From Phalacrocorax aristotelis (taxonomy: Eukaryota; Chordata; Aves; Suliformes; Phalacrocoracidae): 64,000 bases of DNA. The notes under the pieces were generated by a model. That model was given only the letters and a program-made list of their open reading frames with translations. It had not been told where the DNA came from and made no database searches. Both the position numbers and the translations under genes were made by a program. The stretch spans positions 20,936,723 through 21,000,722 of the forward strand of contig NC_134282.1 of assembly GCF_949628215.1 (NCBI RefSeq), in the 5' to 3' direction. Shown here piece by piece: positions 24,701 through 39,000 of the stretch (positions are counted from its first letter, which is position 1; every line of letters begins with the position of its first letter).

Positions 24701-27700
24701 AGACGGCTTTAATGGGGCCACTTGCATTTTTGAAGTCTAAAGAAATCCCCCTACTTTGCTGGCTTAGCACTGTGGAAACAGCTATTTCTTCTAAGATGTA
24801 GGAAAGGGGAGTTCTCTTCACTGTTACAACTTGCGAGTCGTGCTTTAAAATAAATGAGAAATAAAGTTTGCTGACCATCCAACAGGTGATGGCTGCGGGT
24901 GGGAGGTTCCTGCACATCATTTGCAGCTGGAAAGCAGCTCACTGACACACAGGGCTCTTCTGGAGGGGGTTGAAACTTAGAATACGAAACTGGGTATGTT
25001 CTGAAACTAAGGCAGACAGTGAGGTGAGATATTATAAAAGGGGTGATTTCTGCCTTGCTGGCTTCTCTGCTGGGGTCAGGAGGCAGGGCTGGGGCTGCTG
25101 GTAACGTGCTTCAGCCATGCTGAAGTGGGCACAGCTGGGCACAGCTGTCCCTGCGGGCAGGGCCGGGGCTCAGCCTGGTGCCTGAGGGGAGGGATAGGAG
25201 CTGCCTTCATATTACCGTGTCTTTTCTGAAGGCAAGGTGCACAGCCTGCAACAGACCCTGGAAACACAATGCAGGGTCAATTTGCTGCCCGGCCACCTGG
25301 GCAGAAGTCGGTTGTGCTCGTCCTTCATCCCTGCGCTCCCCCGCTGCGCTGCAGGGCCCGCAGAGCACCCCGCCAGGGTGCTCTAGGAAGTGCAGAAGCT
25401 TCAGGTCTAACTTGCTGTGGTTTTTGCAATGCAGTGAGGGCTGGGCCGAAGCTCAGACATGCGGTTTAATGAGACGTGGACAAGCTCCATGTAGGTCTCA
25501 GCTTCGAAAAAATATATCAAAACGCTTTTACTCTAAATTGTTAGTGTTCCGCTGCATGGGAAGGGCTAAGAGCACACTTAAGACAGCTGATCTCTGAGAG
25601 CGTTGTGGTCGGGTTAGTCGCATTCAGTGGATAAGCACCCAGGCTGTGCCCCCAGCCACTGTGATGGCTTCCAGAAGAAATGGGAGACTGAATCCTTTGG
25701 GACACCGGGAAGAGTGGGCTGGGAGACACAGGGTTTGTTGTTGGGTGGCTCATCCTGGCAGGTGCTAACAAGCAGAGCAGCCTTTGCCTCCTGTGCTAGT
25801 AAGGTTGCCCCAAATATTATAGCCAAGCTGGAGCATCCAGTTTTCTCCTAAAGAATAGGAGAAATCTGAGACCCCGAATATTTGCAGATTGCTTGGGTAA
25901 AAGGGAAAACTAACTGAAAAGCAAAGGGGTGCTCAGAGAGGGATGAGAGCCTCGGTTTTCTTTCTTTCCTTAATGAAGCTACAAGGGCCATATTTGCTCA
26001 TAAGAAGGTACTGATGGCAAATATGTGGTTGTTGAGGCGGATTTGTTTTTTTGTCAGTTTTTTAAATCTTTACTTTCTACAGCTGCAGAAGGCTGTATAT
26101 ATGAGGCCAAGCAGTAATACTATGGCACAAGTAAACAGGAGTGAAAGTGCTTACTGTTCCCTTTCAGCTCCAAGGTGATCCTGGCCAGGAGAAGAAGGGA
26201 GGTCCTCCAGGGCTCTGGCATGCGGCTTCCCCTTTGCACAGCTTGGGGAAGCAAATCTCTTAGTCAGGGATGGCTGCCAAGAGCATTAGATAAGTCCTTG
26301 GTGGCAGCTGGTGGCAGGAGTGATGGCAGCCTCTCCCACTGCCAGCATCCCTGCGGGAGCAGGGCAAAGACAGGGTAAGCCACCCTATGGGAGGGAAAGA
26401 TTTTTTGCAAGAGGGAAGACTAAGAAAGAGGACCTTCCAGATGCAGTCTCCACAACATTTGGAGAGGAATTGTTTCAGTAGTGTTATCCACAGCTTTCAA
26501 CTCCTCCTGCTTTCCATATTTGCATGGGCTGCCCACCCCACCCCCCCCCGCCCCCGCTACTTTCATTACCACTTTTTTACAACCCTCCCCTGTTTTCTCC
26601 AACCTTGTTTTCCTTCCTTTCCTGTTCCTGCTCTCTGCTCTTGCATAAACTCCCTTTGCCTCCTTTCTCTTCCTTTCTCTACTCGCTTTTAACTGACTTT
26701 CTATGGAGGGAAAGAAAGGGTCTGTCTCACCAGAGAAGGCAGAACAGCGGAGCCCAGGAGCCGTACCCTGCTCAGCCCTCAGCTCCTGCTGCCAGCACTT
26801 CTTTGACCTTTTCCTCTCTTCTCCTTTCTTTGTTTGTTTCTGTCAAAAATGCAAAGTCTTTTGGAAAGCCTTGTTTGAAGAATGCCCACATTTCTGGTAT
26901 TGTATCCCTGGTTCTCCTTTTTAAGTAATTACAGCACTCGGTCTAGCTCGGATGAATTTTGCAGTACAGCGGTGCTTTGTGTAGTGCCTTGCTGCCACTA
27001 GATAAGATGGCATTTAGCTACTTTTTTCAAGTTGAAATGTTATTTAGGGTCTACTCTTGAGATTATGAGGCATGGGCAAAATTCAAGTCCGTTAGCACTT
27101 CATTGCTAATCGATTCCAGAAAGTTAAGTAATAGGAGTATTTTCACTTCTATTTTGGAGTGCTCTGCAGTCCGGAGTTAACTCAGACACCCAGGGGCCAT
27201 TTTAGCTGTGAACTTTCCATCTCTCTGCTGCATATCTATGTGAGAAAACAAATTCTGACTTGGACTGCACATAGACAGAGACCCCATAGAAAAATAAGCA
27301 GTCAAACCGAGTCAAGGGTAAGAATACTAACAGAGCTAAAAGCCAGAAGGTAAGCCCATCTGTGCAAAGGGACGTAAAGATAATGTTGATTATTTTTTTT
27401 AATGGAAAAGTGTCTTGGGCAGAGGTTTGTGTCATGGCAACTCTTGGCCTGTGTGTAACACTTTTTCTTGCACTTATTGAATATCCAGCACCTTTTATGT
27501 TCTCTAAGTTTGGTCAGTCATTTCAGTCACCCTTGGGCTTTCGTATCTGTGGCCTGACCTACATTAAGGGGGGGAAGGAGTGCAGGTGGGAACACAGCCC
27601 TGCTCCAGCAGAATTTTCCAGCTGTGGCACAAACCCTGTGTGAGCAGACAGGCCCACAATGCCATGCTCTTTCCAAACCTCCGCTTTACTCCATAATTGA

Positions 27701-30700
27701 CTGACTTTTGTGAAGAGATTGAGCTAACGGCAGTATTTCTGCTTCCAGCATCATGCTGGGGGAAGACGGGAGTCGCGGGCTGTAAGCGATGCTGCCCTCC
27801 AGGCAGCCGGGAATGGAGCTAAATATATCTCCTGTCCCCTGCCACAGCCGTTTGCAGCTGAAGAGCAAGCAGCTGCTGTCTGGGGTGTGCTGCCACGGGA
27901 GCTGGTCTCGGAGGAGACTGAGGCTTGGCTTTGAAGCCTAAAGCTAGCAGAGAAAATAAAATATCACAGATGTTGTAATTAATCCCATGTAACAGCTAAA
28001 TCCCAAGTTACCCTGCTTGTTCCCCTCTCTGTTGCTTTGCAGATTTTCTGGGTAAGATGCCATTGTCCATGTGACAGAAGGACTCACCATCTAGAGTAAA
28101 AAAATCTCAATTTTAACTACAGAGAAACAGCCCCTTCTAGATTACTTCTGCTTCTAACTTTCATGGCACTGGGCCAGATTTCTTCACAAAGATAGCAAAT
28201 CGTGGCTGCATTCACATATACTTTTTTTCATGTCTGCATATTTCAGCGCAACCTTAGCAGGCATGGAGGCAAGGGAGGGTCTTGAATTTGGCAGCACCCT
28301 ACTTCTTGATGCTTCTCTCAATGTCTGTTTGGGCACCCTTATCGGGTGTTAGTGGGAAGTGTTATTTGGGCAGCTTCAAGGACTGCTTAACAGCTGCTTT
28401 GGATTGTGTAAACATCTTGTGCAAGTGCTCCCACCTCGCTGTGAAGGTGGGGAGAGCCAACGCTTCGCCGCTCTGCTTCTGCTGAGCGGGGAAGCGTTCC
28501 TGCGAGATGTGCAAGCAGGGCTTACCAAAAAGCCTAATACTGGGTCTTTGGTCTGATTTTTGAGTCAGCATCTAATAAATCAGCTTACCTGAGGAAGTAT
28601 GTTTTATGTTTTCAGTATTAAACAGAAATTTTACCCTTTGAAGGAGCCGTTGGTGCATACACAGGGTGTAGCTCTTCAGCCAGCGGCAGCAGAGATGACC
28701 CCTGACCAAACCCCGTGTGTTTGGGAGGAAGTTCAGGCTGTTTTGTTGATACCTTTTTTTATCTTTTTAATGAAACCTTCTTCCTGCCATTTCAGAGGAG
28801 AGGAGGGTTTGACGTCATGTGCTGATGAGTCACTGCTTTTAACAGGCCAGCAAGCAGGGATTGAGAGTGCTGTCTGGAGCAGCTGCTCTGTTGATCATTC
28901 ACAAAAAGCCCAGAGAAAGCTCAAGGGGAATGCTTGTGAATAATTAAATTTCTGTTTTCATTATGAAGACTCAGTTGATTTACCTGGATCTGCTAGAGTC
29001 CAGGTATTGGGAAGTGAGGGAGGAAGACAATGATCTCACCAATTTATTGATATCACTGTAAATAGCTTTTGGATAGTCATTGGTGTCAGTCCAGCATATA
29101 CATGAATTAATGATTTCATGCAAAGCTTATGTAATATAGCTCTGTCAGCTACATCTCACTTGCTGCAACCACTTCAACCATACCCATGTTTTCTAGAAGA
29201 GAGTTCTTGGGGAAGCAAATGCCCTTAATGGGGCAAGACACAGATTTTACTGAAAGGATGAAGATCTGGCGTACATCATAGGCTGAAGTCATGTATTCTC
29301 AACGGAAGCAGAGTTTTCCAGGTTTGTTCACTGATGGTTCTCCTGCTCATAAACACCTTCCTTCTGAGGATGACTCCATCATTTTGAGTTAATGCTGGAT
29401 CAGATCTTGGCAAGATATGTTGCTGTCATCCTTGTTGTGATGAGCTTCAAACTTAAGTTGCCAACCTGCAATGATCAGAGAGTTCATTAGATTCTGCTTT
29501 GGATGAGTAAGACTGTTATTTCAGTGAGGGTCCAAACTGAATAAATTCCTACATAGTTAATTATTCACTGCTCAACTCTTCCTCTTCTAGGTTGTTCCGA
29601 GTGTCTTAGACCAGGCAAGAGCTGCTGCCTTTTACCCAGAAGTAGAATCAGATGGGCAGTTTTACTCCCAAAGCAAGCCCATCCCCTAAGTGGTCAGTTG
29701 AAGCTGCTTTACAACAGAATCATGCCACTTGGCTTTGACAAAATGTTAGGTTTAGCTTCACCTACACAGTTGGACTGCTGGGACCATTGGGACCATTAGG
29801 GGAGTAGGATTGCTGACAAACATTTACTTTAATTATCTATATGATGTGTGTAGAAAGTTGTTATTCTGTCTAACATAGGAATAATGAAAACAAACCCGAC
29901 ACTATGAAAACATTGGAGTCTGAAGAACCTTTCTGTCTTTGAGCATTGTTGTCATGGATTTATGATATCCCACCAATGTGTAGGCAGAACCTAATTAGCT
30001 ATAGCCATTGAAAGAGCAAACTTTTAAATAATTTTTTGAAGATGGAATATGTTTTCCTTCTTTTAGCATTGTGGCCAATTTACTGTGGGTTTACCTTCCT
30101 GAATTGATCAGTAGAAAAGTTAATTGATCGTATCAACTCTTCCATACCCACGTTAGCCCCAAATTCTACAGCTTCCTACCACAGTAAAATGCACTTATTC
30201 AATGGGCTGCACTACTCTTGATAGATGGAAAAAATGTTGATAGATGAAACCAGATAGTATCAGTGAGGAAGAGTTGCCCTAGAAATGCAATAGTTGATGA
30301 TTTGCCATTTCTGTAATGAGATGATTCCAGAGCCCACTTCTCAGTTTGCAGATACGATGGCCAGTCTGGACCCTCTCAGAAAGTTGGCCTCACTCCCTGA
30401 GCAGGTACGTGCCTCCTGGTGGGGTAGGAGAGTGCAGTGGCTATTTAGATGTTTAGGGGGGACAGTGAAGGACCAGCAGAAGTGATATGTGAAATCTTAT
30501 GGGGGGAGCAGGGGGTTTCATTGGAATGGGTTGAAATCGGGGATGCCAGCCACAAGCTGGCTGTCCTGAGCAGGGAACCAGAGCCAGAAGGATGGGGAGA
30601 GTGGTGGGCTAAATAATCAGCTGAGCTGTAGCTCTTCTGAAGAGCAGCAGAAGTAGAGAGAAATGAAGGCCAGAGGAACAATGGACAGGCTTCTCTGCAG

Positions 30701-32503
30701 ACCTGTACGAATTGGCACTGGGGGAGAAAGCAGGAGGTCCCTGCTGAGTTCGGAGGATGACTGGACTGGCTTTTTCCCAAGACCACCAGAGATGAGCCTG
30801 AGAAGTAGTAGGTGCTGGGATCAAGATAGCTGATGTGTCAGTGTGGGGTTGTTAAGGTTTGTGTGCTGTCTGTAAGTAAATGAGGGAACGTTGGGTGTAC
30901 CTGGATCATCACACAGCACAGGAGACTAGCAACAAATGGGGACTGAAGTGGGAGAGCAGGAGGGGAAAACTAGTAATGCTGTGCGCTTTTCACCAGTGTG
31001 ACTTGGTATCTACCAGGGGACATGGGAGGGAAAATTTTGGACTTCGCATGGCAGAACAGAAGCACTGAAGAAGTTGTAAGTGAGGTGGGTTGTACCTAGC
31101 TTTTCAGATCATTGCCATGCTGTACTGGGTAGTGTTGTCCATGCAAACCCATGGAAGGTGTGATCAGAAGGAAATGGGGTTTGCATTGATTTTCTCAGTG
31201 GTAGAGCTCCATTTACAGGTATTGACAGTGAGAGATTCTGTATAAAACCTGTCCCAAGTGATCACAGATCATGAATCAAGTGTCTGTCTTTCCTATTGAA
31301 TCACAACCTGAGAAAAAGGATGACCAAGAACGGCTGATTTGTAACTTTGGTCCTGTGGCACATCCTTCCCGGAGCTTGTCTTGTTTGACGTCCACCTTCT
31401 GAGCCTTTGAGATTACTATGTTTGAGTTCCTATTTATTTTAAGGCCTGGACAAACTTAAATATTGAAAGCTGTGATTCTAATAAGTTAATGACATTATAA
31501 GTATACCTAGCTTTACTAATAACTCCAGACATTATGAGATTTGAATTCTTCAGTGTCATGAGCCACTGAGTCTGGGATGTGGGATAGATCCCAGTTTGAA
31601 TATCACAGCTTAGGATGGTTATTTATACTGGCAGGGAAAAAGGTATCAGCAAAGCAAAGCAAATTGTGTTGCTTGCAGATGGAGCATATTTTGTATGGCC
31701 TACAATAATAAGGAAGGTCATCTTTCAGAGAAAAGTTGCTATTGAAAGTTGAGGAATATTGAAAATAGAGGAAATCAAACAGGAACTTATGAAGTAAGAG
31801 AATAAAACAAAATCAAAAGGAGGAAAGCAGTTAAAAATGTTTCTGAGGCCTTGTGAAATGTTGATTCTACAAAAGATTTTTTTTTTTGGTTGCTCATTAA
31901 AAAGGGTCCTCCTGAAGAGTTATTGTTCCCTGAGAAGTCAGATGCATTGTGTAGTCAAATATTGTATTAAAAAAGAAAAGGATTTCCGGAAAGATACGGA
32001 TGCAAGAAAGCAATAAAGCCTGGTGAGGTTATTAAAAGCCACCCAGAGAAATTGGCCGTGTGAGTTGTATTATAAAACTGAGAAGCAATCAGCAACAAGA
32101 AATCTTCTGGGAAACCAAAGCCTAAGTCTGCACATAATCCTGAGCACCTGGGAGCCTCTGATCTCCCTCTCCTGGAGGCCTTGCCATGTGGATGAAGACA
32201 GCTGACGGCCCGTGCTCTGGCATTTCTACAGCTGGAGGCGTTCTCTGTGGGAAGGATTGGCAGATTTAAAAACAAGTTTGAAAATTTTCCCTATTCTCTA
32301 GCCACTCTTTTTTCTCCTAATTGCAAAACAAGTATAGTTTTTTTTAAGAATAACTGATTCAGTCAGCCATTTAATCTCTTGCTCTCTATACCCAACAAAA
32401 AAGTGTGAGTTTGTCTAGAAAAATAATAATTGGAGTAAGATTAACACATGGGACCAAAACCATCTGCAAATAAACGATGGGCTCTGGAACCTTTCATCGG
32501 CCT
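18751..32503. other. Intergenic sequence, no gene seen
   Basis: About 13.8 kb lies between the AP1S3 3' end and the solo LTR. Open frames are short (up to 139 codons), lack recognisable domains, and are not joined by a convincing exon structure. Slightly GC-richer patches occur at about 25070-25460 and 26160-26370. A C-rich tract at 26532-26556 is listed separately. I cannot exclude a long non-coding RNA or a distal AP1S3 3' UTR. Confidence 0.55.
26532..26556 (-). repeat. C-rich tract, G-quadruplex potential on the minus strand
   Basis: The + strand reads as C-runs of 3, 4, at least 9 and 5 separated by single A or G bases. The minus strand therefore has four G-runs within 25 bases. Confidence 0.55.
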
Positions 32504-32508
32504 AGGTC
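32504..32508 (+). repeat. Target-site duplication AGGTC (left copy)
   Basis: AGGTC directly precedes the TGTCATGG end of the LTR and is repeated exactly at 33079-33083 after its other end. A 5-bp duplication is typical of ERV-L/class III and some other retroviral integrases. Confidence 0.85.
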
Positions 32509-33078
32509 TGTCATGGTTTAACCCCAGCCAGCAACGTAAGCACCATGCAGCTGCTTGTCCCGTCCTCTCCAGTGGGACGGGGGAGAGAATTGGAAGAGTA
32601 AAAGTGAGGCAACTCATGGGTTGAGATAAAGGCAGTTTAATAGGTAAAGCAAAAGCTGCGCGCAGAAGCAAAGCAAAACAGGGAATTCATTTACTCCTTC
32701 CCATGGGCAGGCAGGTGTTCAGCCATCTCCAGGAAAGCAGGGCTCCATCATGTGTAACGGTTACTTGGGAAGACAGGCAGCATCACTCCAAATATCCCCC
32801 CCTCTTCCTCCTCCTTCTTCCCCCAGCTCTATATGCTGAGCATGATGTCATATGGTATGGAATACCCCTTTGGTCAGTTGGGATCAGCTGTCTCGGCTCC
32901 TTGCGCTCGCTGGTGGGGTGGGGTGAGGCAGAGAAGGCCTTGACTCTGTGCAAACACTGCCCAGCAGTAACAAAAACATCCCTGTATTATCAACACTGTT
33001 TTCAGCACAAATCTAAAACACAGCCCCATACTAGCTACTGTGGAGAAAATTAACTCTATCCCAGCCAAAACTAGCACA
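32509..33078 (-). mobile_element. Solo LTR of an avian endogenous retrovirus (570 bp)
   Basis: The element starts TGTCATGGTTTAACC and ends in a terminal CA (AGCACA). I recognise it as an LTR type common in neoavian genomes. It is bounded by exact AGGTC duplications. The transcriptional orientation is minus: on that strand a TATA-like CATATAGA (plus 32828-32837) is followed by a poly(A)-like ATTAAA (plus 32636-32641). No internal gag, pol or env sequence and no second LTR are nearby, so this is a solo LTR left by recombination. The Repbase family name is not known to me with certainty; ERV-L-like is inferred from the 5-bp duplication. It also holds a CRE-like TGATGTCA at 32843-32850. Confidence 0.88.
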
Positions 33079-33083
33079 AGGTC
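33079..33083 (+). repeat. Target-site duplication AGGTC (right copy)
   Basis: This is an exact copy of 32504-32508, directly abutting the terminal CA of the LTR. Confidence 0.85.
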
Positions 33084-36000
33084 AACAGTAACCAGAAACT
33101 GTCCAATGGGTTTTGACATAAACTGTGGTCTCAGGCCAGTGTCTAGGGGCAGTATCAGCCCTTTGCCATTAAAGGGTGGGTATTCGCTCCCTCAGGCTCT
33201 CTCATCGGAGCTCGTGCCTGTCTGCTTGCCTGCCTTGGTGCTTGTTAGCAATCACAATGTTGTGGGGTAGGAAAAAGCACAACTGGTTGCTGATCAAATA
33301 ATCAGATTTCTGGCCTCTTGAGAGAAGGACGTGCTCTGGAGAGCTCGTCTAGACTCCTCAAACTTGCTGGCTCTCCCAGGGCAGCAGTCAATGTCTTACT
33401 CACACGGCAAAGCATTAGGGAGTTCTTGTAATGCCATAGCCTATTACAGTAGATGTGTCATTATTAATTATTGACAGAGCACTCAAAGATTGGCTTGTGA
33501 TATTTCTGTTCTTTATTTCTTTTATAAGAAAAACAATAGTTTCTAAAGTTACATTTTAAAAGTTTAAAACTTTAAAGAGATGCCTGTTCTCCCATGCCTG
33601 AGGGATAGGTTTGTTTTCTTCTAAGGTAAGGAATAAGTTTCTTTTCTAGCTTCCATCCTTGATCCAACACTACGTGATTTACAAAGGGCTGTATGTGCCG
33701 TGTAAGCCAACACATCAGATGACTCCCAACGCGTCAGCTATAAGCTGTTCTCTGAGATATGGTACCAAAGGCAGAATAGTAGTTCTGAATTTGGTGCAGT
33801 TATTAACTACTCCCTGCTTCTCAGAAGTGGCTAGCAGGCTTCCTCAGAATCAGTCACGGCTCAAATCAATGCTTATAAGGATGGAAATACCTGTTGCACC
33901 CCCTGCTCTGGCAGCCTGATCTTGCCTGTCACGAGCACCGTCCTTCCCATGCGTTGCAGCAGGGATTCTGAGCGTCCCTGTGAAGCTGTTCTGCATTTCA
34001 AGAGCATGGCACTTTGTCTCCTCAGAGAGACAAAGACATGCCTTTCTTTTAGATCCCAGCCTCCTGGTAAACAAGGTCAGCCTGATTGTTTTGGAACAGA
34101 TGGCTTCCTTCCATGTAGTGGCATTTCCCTGGCTAAATGGAGCCTGACTATACATAAATATCAAATTAGCTATATGTGGATTTATAAGTATAGTAGCAAA
34201 TTACAGGGTTAGGAGAATTTAGAGTTGCTGAAAAAATGACTGACTTTTTTCCTAAAAATCAGTCAGCACTTTTAGTTACTAGTTTTCTTTATCTTCAATA
34301 GTCATCCTTTAAACTAAACTAAGCTGGCAGGTGACAGGTTATCCTCATCCCTCCTGGGGAAGGTTTTCTGTGGAAGATGACTGGAAGCAACTGCGCAAGA
34401 AGAGCTGGATATATTCTGAGCTATCTCCCCCAGCGGAGAGAGGTTTTCTTGGGTTCTGTGGAAATGCGAGCTAAACCATATCTGATCTGGATGCTAAAAC
34501 ATGAGATTGACTGTGAAGCATGGGTAATGAGGCTAGAAAGAATACAGGTTAATTAATTGGACACAGAAAGTCTAATTTACTGTTCCCAAGTAAATGCATG
34601 CTGTTGTCAGCTTTGATTATTTTTTCAGAATATAGGGAATGATTGTGGCCCACATTCTTCTCTGTATTACAACATGCTTGGGGCAGGGGGGTGTAGGGAG
34701 GAGTGACCTACACGCCTTATGCAAGAGTGTTATTTGAAATTTCCTGTTTTTTTGAGGATGTCTGCATGCTTCTCCTGGTTCCAAAGAAGTAATTTAGTTT
34801 ATATTAATTAATTATTTCAAATAATATTGTGCAGGAGGGAGGAGGACCATATGACCTCCAGAGGCCTGTTTCGTATCTATTTTCTATAGTTTTAAGAAAG
34901 TGGGTGGCACCAGCAGTGAACATCACTCCTGCAGGCTATTTACCCCTGGCACCCTGCAAAGAGCCCTGCCTGTCCAAGGGTGGCATTCAGAGCTCTCCCC
35001 TCCAGCTTTATCTCATTAGCTCTTTTCAGAAAATACAGCAGAAATATAATCCAATCCCTTTGGCATTCAGAGGCCTGGCTCAGCATAGGACACTGCAGCT
35101 CAGTAAGGAGAGATGCTGCTTCATGAGTCATTTCCTCTCCTTGGTCACTGAGTCACTGTCCATTCTCATTGCTAAAAACTACCTGGAAAAGTCTGAATGG
35201 ATTCCTGGGCACTTGGTGTTTTATCTAACTTTAGATGTGGAAGTAGGCGCTTAAGGACATTGGGGTTTGTCTCACCCTCCAAAACACCATAAACTGTGTT
35301 GGTATAGGTAGAGATTTAGCAAGTGTGTTTGAAAGCCTGGCTTAAAAACATACAGGTTTTGGCTGGTAGTTTGTCACTAGAAAAGGACTGAACCAGAAAT
35401 ACAAGGACTTCAAAGTTGTTCAAATTTGAGCTAGAGCTGAAATTCTGTTTCATAGCTTGGGCTTGTTTCCAGAGCACACCAGAAGTCAGATCTGGATTTT
35501 AATTACTGTCAGTCTTGTAAGTCAAGTAAGTCAAGTCCCAAGTTCAAGAGTGTACAGTCAAGCAAGCATCCTCACCTAGGTCTCATGGCTGCGCCCAGCC
35601 ATAGTTTACATGCCTTTGTGCTCGTGCATCTGTGCAGGGGAGGAATAGCCACCTGAAACACCTTGACCCTGGGTCTTTGGCAGCCCGTCAGCTTTCCTCT
35701 GCCCAGGTTTCCTTCTAACTATATCTTTGTGTTCTTCTTTTTAACTGCTGGTTCTGCTTCCAGAAGTGCTGTCTGCTCCCTACAACTTTGTCTCTACTGT
35801 GTGGTTTCGCTCACGTTGACTGCATCCTGCAAGTCTCCCTGGTCCAGTTGTAAGTCCGGAAGCTGACGTGGTCTCAGGACTGAGCCTGCTCAGCCTCTCC
35901 TTCTGGCCCATGTAAAGCAATCACACATGGCAAGGATCCAAGATGCTTTAAAGCAAACCCAATTCACTACAAAATACAGATCTTTCTGAAACAAACACCT

Positions 36001-39000
36001 GACTTTATTTTAAGGATTTTTTTTCTTTCTTTACGCAAAAGTTTTTTTGAGCTTTATCAGTATTAAAGTAATCCTGTTTTAAGAAATTTAGATTTTTCTC
36101 TTTTGAGATGAAAACTGATTTAACACCATAAATCCCAGTATTCTGACAAAAATGGCTCAGTTGGTTAAACCTCATCATAAATCCCAGGGAACAAATACCA
36201 GCAGAAGCATTAACAGGCTGAAGGGAAGCTAGATGCATCACTTATTTTTCAATACCTTTAGGCTAGCCAACCCACCCACCCCACCCACCCACCCCAAATT
36301 CGTATGTTTTCATCCTTTTTCTTGTGATTTGGTTATCTAATGTAATCATTATGTAGTGATGTGATATGATGTAATATTCATTCACTCAGACCTGGTATTT
36401 CATTCCAGTGGTTCCAAAGGGGACCTCCCAACCTGCTTACAGCAACCTGCCAGAGGTAAACTCGTTATTCAGAGACCTACTTTACATAGATGTCCTTTCT
36501 GCTCCCAAGTAAAAGCAATCCTAGTCACAAGAGCTGTTGACTCCCTCCCTATACTTGGCAGTATTCATCAACCCAACTGTAAGTCCAGAACAGTTTCTTT
36601 TGACTTTAAGATCTAGAGAACATTCAAAGTGACAAAAAGAGAGTCAGAGCTATTGTAGAGCTGTTGCCTTCCTAGTCCTGTACTCCTGGTGTTTGTGTCT
36701 AACCTACTGCACAGCTGTGGCTGGTGGTGGCAGCAACCAGGAGCTTGGGCTGAGACTGTTGTTTACCCAGTAAGTTGATACATCCCCCCTGCAATAAAGA
36801 TGCAGACCAGAATATTACCGTAAGTAGGCCCATTATGTGAGACAGCTAAGAAATTAGGGGAAAACAAAGCAAAACCTGGCTCCATTAAATCTGATTAGTA
36901 GTTTTTGCTAGAAAATGCTGGCAATGCAAAGATTTTATTTGTGTTGTTTCATAGAGATTGGCTGAGACTAAACGACTGAAGCTGAGCAAGGATTGACATG
37001 TGTACTTGATTTACATGTGCCCTGTGCAAAATGATCCTGATGTTCCATGTGCAAGTTTAAATGGTCCTAAAGTCTTTGCAGAAGCAAGTCGCTGAAAATT
37101 AAGTTTCAGAGGTTGGTAATGTATTTCCCTGGAGCTTGTGGATATTTTAATCCCTGTTGTTTGGCTTTGCTCATTATAGGATGCATCCTTCTCTCCTGAT
37201 TAAGATGTTTAAGAGATGTGTACAGTCAGATAAGCACAAATAACTGAGATTGATTTATGACTTATCAGCCCTCAGTAACCCCTGATGACTAATGCAGTCT
37301 TGGTGTGGTTTGGGTTGTACCTCCAGTGCAGCAGGCTGGAGTTGTCTGTACCTTCCTTGCAGCTTTCCTTCCCCTCTGGGAGGGAGAAAGGACCATCCCT
37401 GAAGTACAAACCTGGCTGCTGAATTTCTGCACTCTTTTAAATTTGCTTTTATTGATTGTGTTTGAGACATCTCATGAAGGGACTTTGTAGTGGGGAATTG
37501 AATATCACTGAATATTGGGGCTTCTTCATTTGGTTTTAGTGCTATAGTTGCGTTTTAGTTAGTCCTCTTTTCCATAATTTAAATCTTATTAAAATACAAT
37601 GTATCTTTTGGAACAGAAAATTAAATGTACCAAAGCAATTTGAAAATGCACAGCTGTCAGGAGCAAAATTTAAGTCTACGAGCAGCCAGGGGGTTTGCTG
37701 TTCTTGCAGACAAGTTTTCCAAAAACTCTCTGGGTAAGATGCAGAAAGGTTGCATCATCACCACAGCTCTGGCTGGCAAAACATGCCATAAGAGCAGAAT
37801 CCTGTTGCTTAGCGACTCATGAACGATGATTAACCCTCTCCCAGCACTGCCCAATATTTGTACAGAAACCCTCCTGAGGCATCTTTGTGGACAATAATTG
37901 AATATGAAGAAACTAATATCTTTAGCTACTAGATGTATTGATTTATTCATCATTAATGTTAAATGAAGAACCATCTTAATCTTACCATTAGTTACTGAAG
38001 GAGATTGCTTAATCAAAAGTCATTCTTCCATAGTATGACATGCAATTATTGGAAAGGAAGGATCATATAATTACAGTAAAGAGGGAGTAAGAAGTGATTA
38101 AAAATAATTTTGCGGTGATGGTTGTTAATGCTACTGCTGATATTTCTTCATATGAACTCAAGTATTCCTAAAACTTCTGCTAGGTTTAAAGACTGAGTCC
38201 ATGTATTGACATTGCTCTTGTACAGGGTGCCTTAAAGCAGAGTTTGGTAGCAACAGTAGTTAGGGAAGTCCCTCGCTTCTCATCATCTCCGAGTGCAACA
38301 GGGAAATTATAAAGGCCATTTCAGTCTGAAAATGCTACTTTTAATTAAAAATTGAATTAATCTCTGAGGTTGATGAGCTGCAAAATTTCAATTTTCTTCT
38401 TTGAAAGGTGTCTGAAATTTAGCAAGAGTTGGTAAGCTCTTGCTTATCAAGAGCTTGAATGTGTGGGTGTGGTGAGTGGGTTTGGTTTTACCTGGTGTCA
38501 CCCTTTTGCAGAAATTTTCCATATGGTGTTACTAACATGTTCCAGCACTTGGGTCAATGTATTTTTCAGATGTGATCACTTTGGATGGTGTTCACCTCAC
38601 TGAGCTTGAGCTGTCTTCAAATTGGATGTGGAGTCAGTCTAACCATCTACAGTCAGAACAAGAGGAGCAATTCCAATGGGTCCTTCATCACATCTCTCTT
38701 AAACATACCCTTGGGTGGGCCAAACTGCCCTGGCTTGCCATCTTTTGAAAGCAGCCTGGAAAGACCAATTCACTCCAGCCTACAGCAAGTGCTGGGTGAG
38801 GTGAGCCCAGCCCTCTGGTTTTAGCGGTGTCTTGTGTAGGTTATTTCCACAAGGGCAGCTTTCTAGCGTTCACTATGCTGCTTAATAACAGTGACAGGGC
38901 GACATGGTTTTCAGTTGCAGTGGTGAAAAAAAACCTAACATGGGAACAGATAGAGGATTTGAAATTGCAATGGCCTCTCTTTGTGACATTAGCCGGTAAT

